The notes under the pieces were generated by a model. It worked only from the letters and a program-made list of their open reading frames with translations, ran no database searches and was not told the DNA's origin. From Streptomyces taklimakanensis (lineage in GTDB: Bacteria > Actinomycetota > Actinomycetes > Streptomycetales > Streptomycetaceae), in NCBI RefSeq assembly GCF_009709575.1, contig NZ_WIXO01000001.1, positions 558,001-622,000 on the forward strand: a DNA stretch of 64,000 nucleotides, written 5' to 3'. This document shows, piece after piece, positions 16,473 to 24,829 of the stretch. The translations under genes and the position numbers were made by a program. Each line of letters begins with the position of its first letter. Positions within the stretch are counted from its first letter, which is position 1.

Positions 16473-17366
16473 TCAGAGGCCGCCGGTGGCGTGGTCGGCG
16501 GCACGGGCCGCGTTGCGGGCGATGGCGTCGACGATCGGCGGCCAGAGCGGTTCGGGCAGGTCGTGCCCCATGCCGGGAACGACCAGCAGCTCGGCGCCGG
16601 GGATCGCGGCGGCGGTCGCCTCGCCACCGCTGCGGTCGACGAGCGGATCCTCCGCGCCGTGCACCACCAGCGTCGGCGCCGTGACGGAACGCAGGAGCGG
16701 TGTGCGGTCGGGCGAGGCCAGGATGGCGGCGTACTGGCGGGCGAAACCGGCGGGCCGGTGGGAACGGTCGTGGGCGGCGGCGGCCCGCTCGCGCAGTTCC
16801 TCGGGCGGGACGGGGTGGGCGGGGGACCCGAGGACGGTGGCGGAGCGGACGGCCCGTTCCACGGCCTCCTCCCGGTCGCGGGCCGGCGGTGCCACCAGCA
16901 CGGCGAGCGCCTCGGGGGTGGCCCTGCCGACCGAGCGGTCTCCGGTGGTGGACATGATCGAGCACAGCGAGCGCACCCGGTCCGGATGGTCGATCACGAG
17001 TTGCTGGGCGATCATGCCGCCCATGGAGGCGCCCACCACGTGCGCGGCCTCGACGCCCAGCGCGTCGAGCAGCCCGACGGCGTCCCGGGCCATGTCGGCC
17101 AGGCGGTAGGGGACGGTGGAGGTGTCACCGGCCAGGACGGCCCTGATGTCCAAAGGCGGCACCTCGTCGAGGGCGGTGGACAGCCCGCTGTCACGGTTGT
17201 CGTAGCGGATGACGTGGAACCCCCGGTCGGCGAGGGACCGGCAGAACTCCGGTCGCCAGGCGGTCATCTGCGCGCCCAGCCCCATGATCAGCAGTAGCGC
17301 CGGACGGTCGGGGTCGCCGAAGGTGTCGTACTCCAGCTCGATCCCGTTGGACGGGGTGCGCGGCAT
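16473..17366 (-). CDS. Alpha/beta-fold hydrolase
   Basis: 297 residues. Oxyanion region LLLIMGLGAQMTAW, nucleophile elbow GASMGG (Ser near residue 114), acid HGAEDPLVD and catalytic His in GMGHDLP give a complete triad. It resembles the esterase/DhaA-like group called alpha/beta hydrolase fold-1. Soluble. The start at 17366 is set by GAGGAGGAAG. A TetR-type palindrome lies 50 bp upstream. Substrate unknown. Confidence 0.88.
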   Translation of the reverse strand: MPRTPSNGIELEYDTFGDPDRPALLLIMGLGAQMTAWRPEFCRSLADRGFHVIRYDNRDSGLSTALDEVPPLDIRAVLAGDTSTVPYRLADMARDAVGLLDALGVEAAHVVGASMGGMIAQQLVIDHPDRVRSLCSIMSTTGDRSVGRATPEALAVLVAPPARDREEAVERAVRSATVLGSPAHPVPPEELRERAAAAHDRSHRPAGFARQYAAILASPDRTPLLRSVTAPTLVVHGAEDPLVDRSGGEATAAAIPGAELLVVPGMGHDLPEPLWPPIVDAIARNAARAADHATGGL

Positions 17367-17414
17367 CGACTTCCTCCTCGGGGACGGTTCGGCCGGGGAT
17401 CGGACACCACTTCC

Positions 17415-17430
17415 TACCGGCCAGTCGGTA
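17415..17430. promoter_or_regulatory. TetR-type operator candidate before the hydrolase
   Basis: TACCG and CGGTA with a 6-bp spacer (read on the minus strand TACCGACTGGCCGGTA) lie in the hydrolase 5' region. No TetR gene is in the neighbourhood. Confidence 0.45.
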
Positions 17431-17505
17431 CGATAACCGGGCCTCGTCCCGAACGGAACGGGCCGGAGCGCGCCGACCCGCGCGGCCCGCCGCGTCGGCC
17501 CCGGG

Positions 17506-18180
17506 TCAGCCGCGCCCCTCCCGCCCCCCGGCGAAGGAGACGGAGACCTCCTCGAAGCCCAGCGAGCGCAGCAGGTTCTCCAACATCTCCCGGGTGTTCC
17601 GCTCGGCACGTTCCACCAGACCGCTCTCCTCCGCGGCCGCGCCGATCCGCTCCACGGCGATCCGGTGCACCTCCCGCTCGTCCCCGGGGTTGTCGGAGAA
17701 GACGTCGCCGAGCCGGTCGAGGAGGCCGCGTTCCTTGGTGACGGCGTAGGAGCCTTCGACGTCCAGCGCGGGCTTCTCCAGGCGGGCGCGCGGCAGTCGA
17801 ACCGTCGCTCCCGCGCGGTCCTCGGTGACGGTGACGGCGTCCTCGTCGAGACCGCCGAGGTCCACGTACGCGCCCACGCTTCCCGTCCCGACGAACAGGG
17901 TTCGGCTGCCGCGCACGGCGTCCGGCAGGAACTTCGCGTCCTTCTCCAGGTCGACGACGACCTGGAAGGTGCCGGAGGCACCCTCGTAACGGCTCATGTC
18001 CCTCAGGGACTCGAGCACCGCGGGACCGGTGCGGTCCTCGGTGCGGGTGGCGAAGGGGTTCTCCAGGTCCGGCAGCAGCCGCAACTGTCCGGCCACCAGG
18101 AATCCCGCCGGCACGAGCACCAACGCCAGGAGCGGGACGAGCCATCGGGAGGAGACGGGGAACCTGTCGGACCGGGACAT
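17506..18180 (-). CDS. DUF4230-domain membrane-anchored protein
   Basis: 224 residues. One N-terminal membrane segment (WLVPLLALVLVPAGFLVAGQL, about 12-32) is followed by an extracytoplasmic DUF4230 domain that begins with GPAVLESLRDMSRYEGASGT and ends with a helical part (NTREMLENLLRSLGFEEVSV). The function of this family is unknown. GGAGGT nine bases before the ATG at 18180 sets the start. It heads away from the 1-kb gap upstream of the DUF4360 genes. Confidence 0.82.
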   Translation of the reverse strand: MSRSDRFPVSSRWLVPLLALVLVPAGFLVAGQLRLLPDLENPFATRTEDRTGPAVLESLRDMSRYEGASGTFQVVVDLEKDAKFLPDAVRGSRTLFVGTGSVGAYVDLGGLDEDAVTVTEDRAGATVRLPRARLEKPALDVEGSYAVTKERGLLDRLGDVFSDNPGDEREVHRIAVERIGAAAEESGLVERAERNTREMLENLLRSLGFEEVSVSFAGGREGRG

Positions 18181-19175
18181 CGGGCGCACCTCCGTCGGCT
18201 GCGGAAAGTCTCCGCACAACCTCTTCCCCCCGAACTCCCCTTCCATGGCACGGAGTCGGCCGTACCGGCACGCTCCGATCGGACGGTGAGGGAGCCGGTC
18301 GGGCAACCGAGGCGCCGGAGGCTCCGGAACCCCGCGGGGTGGCCGAATGGGGAAAGGGCGCTCCCCGGGGCGTTGTTCACCTCGTCCGCATACTGGTGTG
18401 GAACGTTCGGAAACACATCCCTTTGGCAAATACACGATTTCCCGAGCATCCCGCCGGACGACAGCGGGAGTTCCGCCGGTCGGGGAAAACCGCGCCCGAC
18501 ACGCCCTCCCCGTTTCACCGCCACCCCTCCCGCCCTGGCCGGTTTGGCGGAAAAGACGGACGGAAGGCGGCAACCCAAGCGGTGCTCAGCGGAGTCAGGG
18601 GCCCGCCGGACACGGCGGAGACGCCCCTCGGGGAGCCCCTCCGAGCATGTCGCCGATTCGCGTGAACAGCGCTCCGAGGAAACGGGCGAGATCATCTCAC
18701 CGACCTCGCTTCTCCGAATTCCCGAGAATTTCCACCCGCGACCGGCAGGACGGCGAATGCTTGCCGTGCACACCGAGGCGCGGTTTCGGCCGTATTCCCG
18801 CGGAATCCCCCGGGGTCTTGCCCCGCCCCCGGTCGCTCCCTAATTTGGGAGCGCTTCCACCCCAGCCTCGGCGGGGCCGGTGGGGAACCGGACCGCGAAC
18901 GGTCCGCCCGGTCGTCACACGCTGCCGCCCCTCCCCGCCCCGTACCCGGGCGCGCCCCCCGGGCTCCCGAACTCCCGCGCGGTCGGCGCGGACCGTGCAC
19001 CGCTTCGGCCGTGATCCGGCCGAACGTCCCCCGGGTTCCGGACCGTACCGCCGCGTCCGGCCCCACGGAGGAGTTCCGGAAGCCCGGGTGACACCGACAG
19101 CACACCCCGTCCCCGTGGACCGGCGGAGCCGGGACCGTTTCCTCTCCCCTGTCCACGACGATCGATTGGAGAACC
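18181..19175. other. Long non-coding region before the DUF4360 pair
   Basis: About 1 kb without a convincing gene. The part at 18370-18730 is visibly less GC-rich than its surroundings, with no consistent third-position bias in any frame. It holds an 8-bp palindrome GAACGTTC near 18400 and a CebR-like box at 18846-18859. It may be a long regulatory leader or decayed DNA. Confidence 0.6.
18846..18859. promoter_or_regulatory. CebR-like operator (one mismatch)
   Basis: TGGGAGCGCTTCCA differs by one base from the perfect 14-bp palindrome TGGGAGCGCTCCCA bound by the cellobiose-responsive LacI-type regulator CebR in Streptomyces. It lies 316 bp upstream of the first DUF4360 start. Confidence 0.5.
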
Positions 19176-19826
19176 ATGTCCGGAACTCTTCTGGCCGGCG
19201 GAGCGGCCGCCGCGTTGTTCGTCTCGACCCTCTCCGGCGCCGTACCGGTCTCGGAGCCGACCTCCACGGTCCCCGACGAGAAGATCCAGGTCGGCGTCGT
19301 CACGGTCAACGGATCGGGCTGCCCGGTGGGGACGGCGGCCGTGGCCGTCTCCCCCGACAACACGGCCTTCACCGTGACCTACAGCGACTACCTCGCCGTG
19401 GCCGGCGTGGGCGCGCAGCCCACCGACTTCCGGAAGAACTGCCAGCTCAACCTCAGTGTGCGGGTGCCGCACGGCTTCACCTACGCGATCGCCGGCGTGG
19501 ACTACCGCGGGTACGCGTACCTGGCCGAGGGCGCCACCGCCACCCAGAAGGCGCACTACTACTTCCAGGCCCAGGAGAACACGGCCTCGTCGTCGCACCG
19601 GATCTCGGGCCCCTACGACAACAACTGGCGGACCGCGGACCGGACCGAGGTCGGCGAACTGGTCTGGGCACCCTGCGGCGAGACCCGGAACTTCAACGTC
19701 AACACCGAACTGCGGGTCGACGGCGGCGAGTCCGCCGACAGGACCACCAGTTTCATCGCGATGGACTCCACCGACGGTGCCGTCAACACCGTCTACCGGC
19801 TCGCCTGGAGGAAGTGCGAGTCCTGA
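19176..19826 (+). CDS. DUF4360-domain exported protein (copy 1)
   Basis: 216 residues. A hydrophobic N terminus (LLAGGAAAALFVSTLSGAVP) lacks the usual basic residues but looks like a signal segment. The DUF4360 core starts VGVVTVNGSGCPVGTAAVAV and holds four cysteines (GSGC, KNC, APC, KC at the end) that probably pair outside the cell. Function unknown. The leader GATTGGAGAACC before the ATG is almost identical in the second copy, so the duplication included the ribosome site. Identity to copy 2 is very high through the core and weakest in the signal and near SSSHRISG. Confidence 0.87.
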   Translation: MSGTLLAGGAAAALFVSTLSGAVPVSEPTSTVPDEKIQVGVVTVNGSGCPVGTAAVAVSPDNTAFTVTYSDYLAVAGVGAQPTDFRKNCQLNLSVRVPHGFTYAIAGVDYRGYAYLAEGATATQKAHYYFQAQENTASSSHRISGPYDNNWRTADRTEVGELVWAPCGETRNFNVNTELRVDGGESADRTTSFIAMDSTDGAVNTVYRLAWRKCES

Positions 19827-20179
19827 CCCGCCCGAGCGGAGCGGTCCGCGCGTGGCCGCGTCCCACCCGTCCGCGGGCGGGAGGTCGCCCCACCGGGAAC
19901 GGTCGGACGGCGTTCGGACGTGTCGCGTTCCGGACACGTCCGAACGGTGTCCGCCGGGCCCCCAACGCTCCGTGCCCGCCCCTCGGACCCGGCCCTCCGC
20001 GGGGCGCGGAGCCCCGATGGCCCGGACGGCCGCAGGCCGCCACACCCGCCGTCCCGGCGGCCACGGCCGGGAGCCGGTGGACGCCCGTTCTCGCCGCGCG
20101 CCCACCGGCTCCCCTCGGCACACGCACCGGACGCCCTCCCCCTCCGGTGCGCCCCCACCGACGCTTGATTGGAGAACCC
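19827..20179. other. Intergenic region between the DUF4360 copies
   Basis: 353 bp with no gene. It contains a hairpin at 19911-19946 and many CGGACG-type short repeats. Confidence 0.55.
19911..19946 (+). terminator. Hairpin terminator after DUF4360 copy 1
   Basis: 14-bp arms (CGTTCGGACGTGTC and its complement) with an 8-nt loop, 84 bp after the stop codon. The two copies are therefore probably separate transcripts. Confidence 0.55.
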
Positions 20180-20854
20180 ATGTCCGGAGCCCTTGCAGCG
20201 GGCGGTGCGATCGCGGCGTTGTTCGCCTCGACGTTCTCCCCGAACATCATCGCCCCCACCCCCACCTTCGAGGACGCGCCGACCGACAAGATGGTGATCG
20301 ACGTCGTCACGGTCAACGGATCGGGCTGCCCGCTGGGGACGGCGGCCGTGGCCGTCTCCCCCGACAACACGGCCTTCACCGTGACCTACAGCGACTACCT
20401 CGCCCAGGTGGGCGTGGGTGCGAAACCGACCGACTTCCGGAAGAACTGCCAGCTCAACCTGGCCGTGCGGGTGCCCCAGGGCTTCACCTACGCGATCGCC
20501 GGCGTCACCTACCGCGGGTACGCGTACCTGGCCGAGGGCGCCACCGCCACCCAGAAGGCGCACTACTACTTCCAGGGCCAGGAGGAGACGAACGAGGGAG
20601 TCCACCGGTTCGAGGGACCGTTCGACGACAACTGGCAGGCGAGCGACGTGACCGAGATCGGCGCCCTGGTCTGGGCGCCCTGCGGCGAGATCCGGAACTT
20701 CAACGTCAACACCGAGCTGAGGGTCGGCGGCGGCACCTCCGACACCTCCCGGACCACCAGCTTCATCACGATGGACTCCGCCGACGGCGCCGTCAACACC
20801 ACCTACCGACTCGCCTGGAAGGAGTGCCCGACCGACGACGGGAGCGACGCGTGA
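20180..20854 (+). CDS. DUF4360-domain exported protein (copy 2)
   Basis: 224 residues, tandem paralogue of the gene at 19176. The N-terminal segment ALAAGGAIAALFASTFSPNI is hydrophobic. The core VIDVVTVNGSGCPLGTAAVA and the four cysteines are the same; the middle (GQEETNEGVHRFEGPFDDNW) and the tail (KECPTDDGSDA) differ. The ATG at 20180 follows TTGGAGAACCC. Function unknown; extracytoplasmic location is inferred from the N terminus and cysteines. Confidence 0.87.
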   Translation: MSGALAAGGAIAALFASTFSPNIIAPTPTFEDAPTDKMVIDVVTVNGSGCPLGTAAVAVSPDNTAFTVTYSDYLAQVGVGAKPTDFRKNCQLNLAVRVPQGFTYAIAGVTYRGYAYLAEGATATQKAHYYFQGQEETNEGVHRFEGPFDDNWQASDVTEIGALVWAPCGEIRNFNVNTELRVGGGTSDTSRTTSFITMDSADGAVNTTYRLAWKECPTDDGSDA

Positions 20855-20897
20855 CCCTCCCGCCCCCGACACCGCGCTGAGCGGAACGACACGCGCC

Positions 20898-20930
20898 CGG
20901 TGCGCCGCGCACGGCCGGCGCGGCGCACCG
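20898..20930 (+). terminator. Hairpin terminator after DUF4360 copy 2
   Basis: 13-bp perfect arms (CGGTGCGCCGCGC and its complement), 7-nt loop. Confidence 0.65.
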
Positions 20931-21130
20931 TCCACGCCTCCGCGACCGGTGTCCACCGGTATCGAACGGACGACGGCGGGTACCGGTGGTCCCGTGAGAG
21001 GCTCCCGGGCCCGCTCCGCACCTGTGCGGCCGACCGGCCCGGGTCGGTGCCCGCGACACCGCGGGACCGCGCCGTCCGGCCGCCCTGCCCGCGGGCTCGC
21101 GGCCCGTCGGCGGGGTGAGGAGACGACGAC

Positions 21131-21865
21131 GTGGAGAGCGGAGTGACTGTGACCGAGCACCCGGGCGAGGCGACGACGGTCGAACGGAACGCACCGGCCG
21201 GCCCACGCCCGGCGGACGGATCGGAAGGGGCGCGCGGGCGGCGCGGGGCGGGCGAGGGTCCCGGCCCCGAGGAACTGCCTCCCAACCTGACCCAGGCCAT
21301 CCTGGAGGCCACCAAGCAGGTCGCCTCCCTGCTGAAGGCCGCCGGCCACCCCTTCGCACTGGCCGGCAGCGTCGCGATGTACGCGCACGGCGGTCCGGGG
21401 AACCTCCAGCACGACGCCGACTTCTGCATCCTTCCGGAGGACGCCGACGCGGTGGCCGCCACCCTCCGCGATGCCGGGCTCGAGGTCTACACCCCGCCGG
21501 AGGACTGGCTGCTCAAGGCCCGGTGCCTGGGGCAGGACATCGACCTGATCTTCGAACTGGCCAGGCAGCCGGTCTCCCGCGAACTGCTGGAGCGGGCCGA
21601 GATGCTGCCGGTGGAGTCGGTCCGCATGCCCGTCCTGGCCGTGACCGACCTGATCGCGAGCCTGCTGAACGCCTTCACCGAACACCACTGCGACTTCGGC
21701 GCCGTCCTGCCGATCGCACGGGCCCTGCGGGAGAAGGTCGACTGGTCCCGGGTACGCCGCGAGTGCGGCGCGGCGCCGATGCCCGACGCCTTTCTCTACC
21801 TGCTGGAGCGTCTGCAGGTCATCGAACCGGAGGAACCGGAGGAGGAGTCCCATGACCGACCGTGA
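21131..21865 (+). CDS. Nucleotidyltransferase-fold protein (MNT-like)
   Basis: 244 residues. A disordered N terminus of about 50 residues rich in G, P and R is followed by a pol-beta-like nucleotidyltransferase: LAGSVAMYAHGG (GS motif), HDADFCI (metal-binding DxD) and DIDLIF (third Asp). All three acidic residues are intact, so it may transfer NMP to RNA, protein or a small molecule. GTG 21131 has GGTGAGGAGA upstream; GTG 21143 is an alternative. It overlaps the BON gene by 14 nt, the first link of a four-gene operon. Confidence 0.83.
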   Translation: MESGVTVTEHPGEATTVERNAPAGPRPADGSEGARGRRGAGEGPGPEELPPNLTQAILEATKQVASLLKAAGHPFALAGSVAMYAHGGPGNLQHDADFCILPEDADAVAATLRDAGLEVYTPPEDWLLKARCLGQDIDLIFELARQPVSRELLERAEMLPVESVRMPVLAVTDLIASLLNAFTEHHCDFGAVLPIARALREKVDWSRVRRECGAAPMPDAFLYLLERLQVIEPEEPEEESHDRP

Positions 21866-22175
21866 CACCCGTCGGACCGGCGGGACACGGGCACCGGAGA
21901 CGAGCGCCGGCGGCGCCACCGGAGACCCCGTCGAGAACATCGAGTACCGCATCGCCCACCTCCAGGAACGACTCGTCCGCGAGGAGATCGCCGAACTGGG
22001 CATGCGCGTCGAGGTCCGTGGCGGCACCGTCCTCGTCAGCGGCACCGCGCCCTCCTCCGAGTGCCGTGACACCATCACGCGCATCGCGGAGGAGGAGCTG
22101 GCCGGCGTACCGGTACGGACCGACATCGTCGTGGCCGACACCACGGCCCCCGACCGTCCGGAGGAACTCGCATGA
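21852..22175 (+). CDS. BON-domain protein
   Basis: 107 residues. The segment IEYRIAHLQERLVREEIAE then VEVRGGTVLVSGTAPSSE with EELAGVPVRTDIVV gives the alpha-beta-beta-alpha-beta layout of the BON domain, usually linked to membrane or macromolecule binding. There is no signal peptide, which is unusual because many BON proteins are periplasmic. It overlaps both neighbours, so translation is coupled. Specific role unknown. Confidence 0.82.
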   Translation: MTDRDTRRTGGTRAPETSAGGATGDPVENIEYRIAHLQERLVREEIAELGMRVEVRGGTVLVSGTAPSSECRDTITRIAEEELAGVPVRTDIVVADTTAPDRPEELA

Positions 22176-22954
22176 TCCGCATCGCAGCCGTCGGCGACAT
22201 CCACATGGGGCCGGACAGCAGGGGCGTGTTGCGGCCGGCCTTCGAGTCCCTGCCCGAGTGCGCCGACCTCCTGTTGCTCGCCGGAGACCTGACCCGGCAC
22301 GGCACGCCCGAGGAGGCTCGGGTGGTCGCCGACGAGGTCGCCGGCCTGGGCGTGCCGGTGATCGCCGTGCTGGGCAACCACGACCACCACGACGAGCGGC
22401 CCGAGGAGGTCACCGCCCTGCTGCGGGACGCGGGCGTCACCGTCCTGGAGGGCGCGGGGACGGTCGTCGACGTCGACGGCACGTCCGTCGGGGTGGCGGG
22501 CACCAAGGGCTTCGGCGGAGGGTTCGCCGGACGCAGCGGCGGCGAGTTCGGCGAACCGGTGATGAAGGAGTTCGTCCGCTACAGCCGGCGCTGCGCGGAC
22601 GGCCTGCGGGCCTCCCTGGAGGAGCTGGAGGGGCGGGGGTGCGCCGTGCGCGTCGCCCTGACGCACTTCTCCCCCGTGCCCGACACCCTCGCCGGGGAGC
22701 CGCTGGAGATCTACCCCTTCCTGGGCAGCTACCTGCTGGCCGAGGCGGTGGACGAGGCGGGCGCCGACCTGGCCGTCCACGGACACGCCCACGCCGGTAC
22801 CGAACACGGCATGACCAGCGGTGGGGTGCGGGTGCGCAACGTCGCCCAGCCGGTCATCCGTCGCGCCTTCGCGGTCTACCACCTGCGGGCCGGGGCAGCC
22901 GGAGAGGAGGAACACGGCAGCGGTGCCGGTGCGCTGGCCGAGGCGTCCCGCTGA
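22172..22954 (+). CDS. Metallophosphoesterase
   Basis: 260 residues of the calcineurin-like fold with all metal motifs: GDIHMG (residues 8-13), AGDLTRHG, GNHDHHD, LTHFSP and GHAHAGTEHG. It uses two metals to cut phosphoester bonds in nucleic acids, nucleotides or proteins; the substrate is not evident. The ATG overlaps the BON stop (ATGA at 22172-22175). The helicase starts 41 bp downstream. Confidence 0.9.
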   Translation: MIRIAAVGDIHMGPDSRGVLRPAFESLPECADLLLLAGDLTRHGTPEEARVVADEVAGLGVPVIAVLGNHDHHDERPEEVTALLRDAGVTVLEGAGTVVDVDGTSVGVAGTKGFGGGFAGRSGGEFGEPVMKEFVRYSRRCADGLRASLEELEGRGCAVRVALTHFSPVPDTLAGEPLEIYPFLGSYLLAEAVDEAGADLAVHGHAHAGTEHGMTSGGVRVRNVAQPVIRRAFAVYHLRAGAAGEEEHGSGAGALAEASR

Positions 22955-22994
22955 GGTCCGGCGCCGCGACGGCCCCATGGAAGGACGACCGAGC

Positions 22995-24773
22995 ATGTCC
23001 GACACCTTCGAGCCGGCCGGCACCGGCACGAGCGACGACGACGCCACCCTCGCCCGGCTCGGACGGGTCGCCACCGACGTCTTCGGCTGGGACGGGCTGC
23101 GCCCGGGGCAGGCCGAGGCCATGCGGCAGCTCCTGCGCGGCCGGGACACCCTGGTGGTGATGCCCACCGGTGCGGGAAAGTCCGCCGTGTACCAGGTGCC
23201 CGCGGTGCTGCTGCCCGGCCCTTCCGTGGTCGTCTCGCCCCTCATCGCGCTCCAGCGGGACCAGGTCGAGGGACTGGCGGAGAGCGACGCCCCCGACGCG
23301 GTCGCGGTCAACTCGGACCAGGCCGCCGGTGAGGCGGCCGAGGCGTGGCGCGCCGTCCGTGAGGGCGACGCCGAGTACCTCCTGCTCTCCCCCGAGCAAC
23401 TCGCCAAGGACGAGGTGGTGGAGCGACTGGCCCGCACCGAGCCGTCGCTGTTCGTCGTCGACGAGGCCCAGTGCGTCTCCTCCTGGGGCCACGACTTCCG
23501 CCCCGACTACCTGCGTCTGGGGCACGTGGTGGAGCGGCTGGGCCATCCCCCCGTCCTGGCCCTGACCGCCACGGCGGCCCCTCCGGTTCGGGAGGAGATC
23601 GTCGAACGCCTGGGCATGGACGATCCCGTCCGGATCGTCGCCGGCTTCGACCGGCCCAACCTCCGGCTGGAGGCGCGCCGGTTCCAGGACGACGAGGAGA
23701 AGCGCCGGGCCGTGGTGGAGCGGGCCGCCGCGGAGCCCGGTCCCGGCATCGTCTACACGGCCACCCGCAGGGAGACGGAGGAGTACGCGGCGCGGTTGGC
23801 GGAACTCGGCCTGTCGGCCGTCGCCTACCACGCGGGCCTGCGCTCGGCCGAGCGCTCCCGGGCGCACGACGCCTTCCTCGACGGCGAGTTGGACGTGGTG
23901 GTCGCCACCTCCGCCTTCGGCATGGGCATCGACAAGCCCGACGTACGGTTCGTGCTGCACGCCTCCGTCCCCGGCTCCCCCGACGCCTACTACCAGGAGA
24001 TCGGCCGGGCGGGCCGGGACGGTGCCCCGGCCCTGGCCGTACTGCACTACCGGCCCGAGGACCTGGGGCTGCAGAGGTTCTTCTCCGGTGGGCGTCCCGA
24101 CACCGAGGCGCTGACCGATGTCGCCGCACGGGTCCGGCGCCACGGCTCCCCACTGTCCACCGCCCGGCTGCGCGAGCTGACCGGGCTGTCGGCCAACCGT
24201 CTCACCACGGCCGTCAACCTCCTGGAGGAGGCGGGGGTGGTGGGCACCACCCCCGACGGCGAGTTGGTGCCCGCCGGCGCCCACCGTCCGCGGGAGGCCG
24301 CCGACCGCGCGGCCGAGGTGGCCGAGGCGCGGCGCAGGCTGGAGCGGTCCCGGGTGGAGATGATGCGCGGCTACGCCGAGGCCACCGGATGTCGGCGCCG
24401 TTTCCTGCTCGGCTACTTCGGGGAGGCCTACGAGCCGCCCTGCGACAACTGCGACAACTGCCTGGCACGACGGCGGCGCGACGCGGGTCGGGAGGAGTTC
24501 GAGCACCTCGCGCGGGAGCGCGGCGACCACGCCGAGGACGCCCCGCGGCCGGACGCGGGCCGGTTCCGCGCCGGAGCGCGGGTGCTCCACCAGGAGTGGG
24601 GCGAGGGTCTGGTGATGAGCGAGGAGGAGGATCGGATCACCGTCCTGTTCGACACGGTCGGTTACCGCGCCCTGTCGCTGGAGGCCGTGGTCGGGCAGGA
24701 CCTCCTCACCCTCGCCGAGGACGGGACCGGGGAGGAGGGGGCCGGGGACGGGAACGAGGAGGCCGGGGGCTGA
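22995..24773 (+). CDS. RecQ-type ATP-dependent DNA helicase
   Basis: 592 residues. Helicase motifs: MPTGAGKS (Walker A, near 57), VVDEAQCVSSWGHDFRPDY (DEAQ in place of DEAH, with the RecQ aromatic loop), LTATAAP, YHAGL, ATSAFGMGIDKPDVRFVLHA and QEIGRAGRDG. The RQC zinc site is CRRR with CDNCDNC (about 465-490). No HRDC domain. The C terminus (RVLHQEWGEGLVMSEEEDRI onward) is the small actinobacterial add-on seen in short RecQ-like helicases. The ATG at 22995 follows GGAAGGACGA. Last gene of the nucleotidyltransferase-BON-phosphoesterase operon. Confidence 0.92.
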   Translation: MSDTFEPAGTGTSDDDATLARLGRVATDVFGWDGLRPGQAEAMRQLLRGRDTLVVMPTGAGKSAVYQVPAVLLPGPSVVVSPLIALQRDQVEGLAESDAPDAVAVNSDQAAGEAAEAWRAVREGDAEYLLLSPEQLAKDEVVERLARTEPSLFVVDEAQCVSSWGHDFRPDYLRLGHVVERLGHPPVLALTATAAPPVREEIVERLGMDDPVRIVAGFDRPNLRLEARRFQDDEEKRRAVVERAAAEPGPGIVYTATRRETEEYAARLAELGLSAVAYHAGLRSAERSRAHDAFLDGELDVVVATSAFGMGIDKPDVRFVLHASVPGSPDAYYQEIGRAGRDGAPALAVLHYRPEDLGLQRFFSGGRPDTEALTDVAARVRRHGSPLSTARLRELTGLSANRLTTAVNLLEEAGVVGTTPDGELVPAGAHRPREAADRAAEVAEARRRLERSRVEMMRGYAEATGCRRRFLLGYFGEAYEPPCDNCDNCLARRRRDAGREEFEHLARERGDHAEDAPRPDAGRFRAGARVLHQEWGEGLVMSEEEDRITVLFDTVGYRALSLEAVVGQDLLTLAEDGTGEEGAGDGNEEAGG

Positions 24774-24829
24774 CCCGTCCGGCCCCCGGCCCCTACCGGC
24801 CTCCCGCCCCTGCCGGCTTCCCGGCGTCC

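Noticed and set aside
18181..19175. A hidden gene or mobile remnant in the 1-kb gap
   Set aside because: No frame has a ribosome site with steady third-position bias, and no transposase-like motifs or terminal repeats were seen.
21131..22175. Nucleotidyltransferase-BON pair as a toxin-antitoxin system
   Set aside because: The BON protein does not resemble HEPN or known antitoxins, and two further enzymes belong to the operon.
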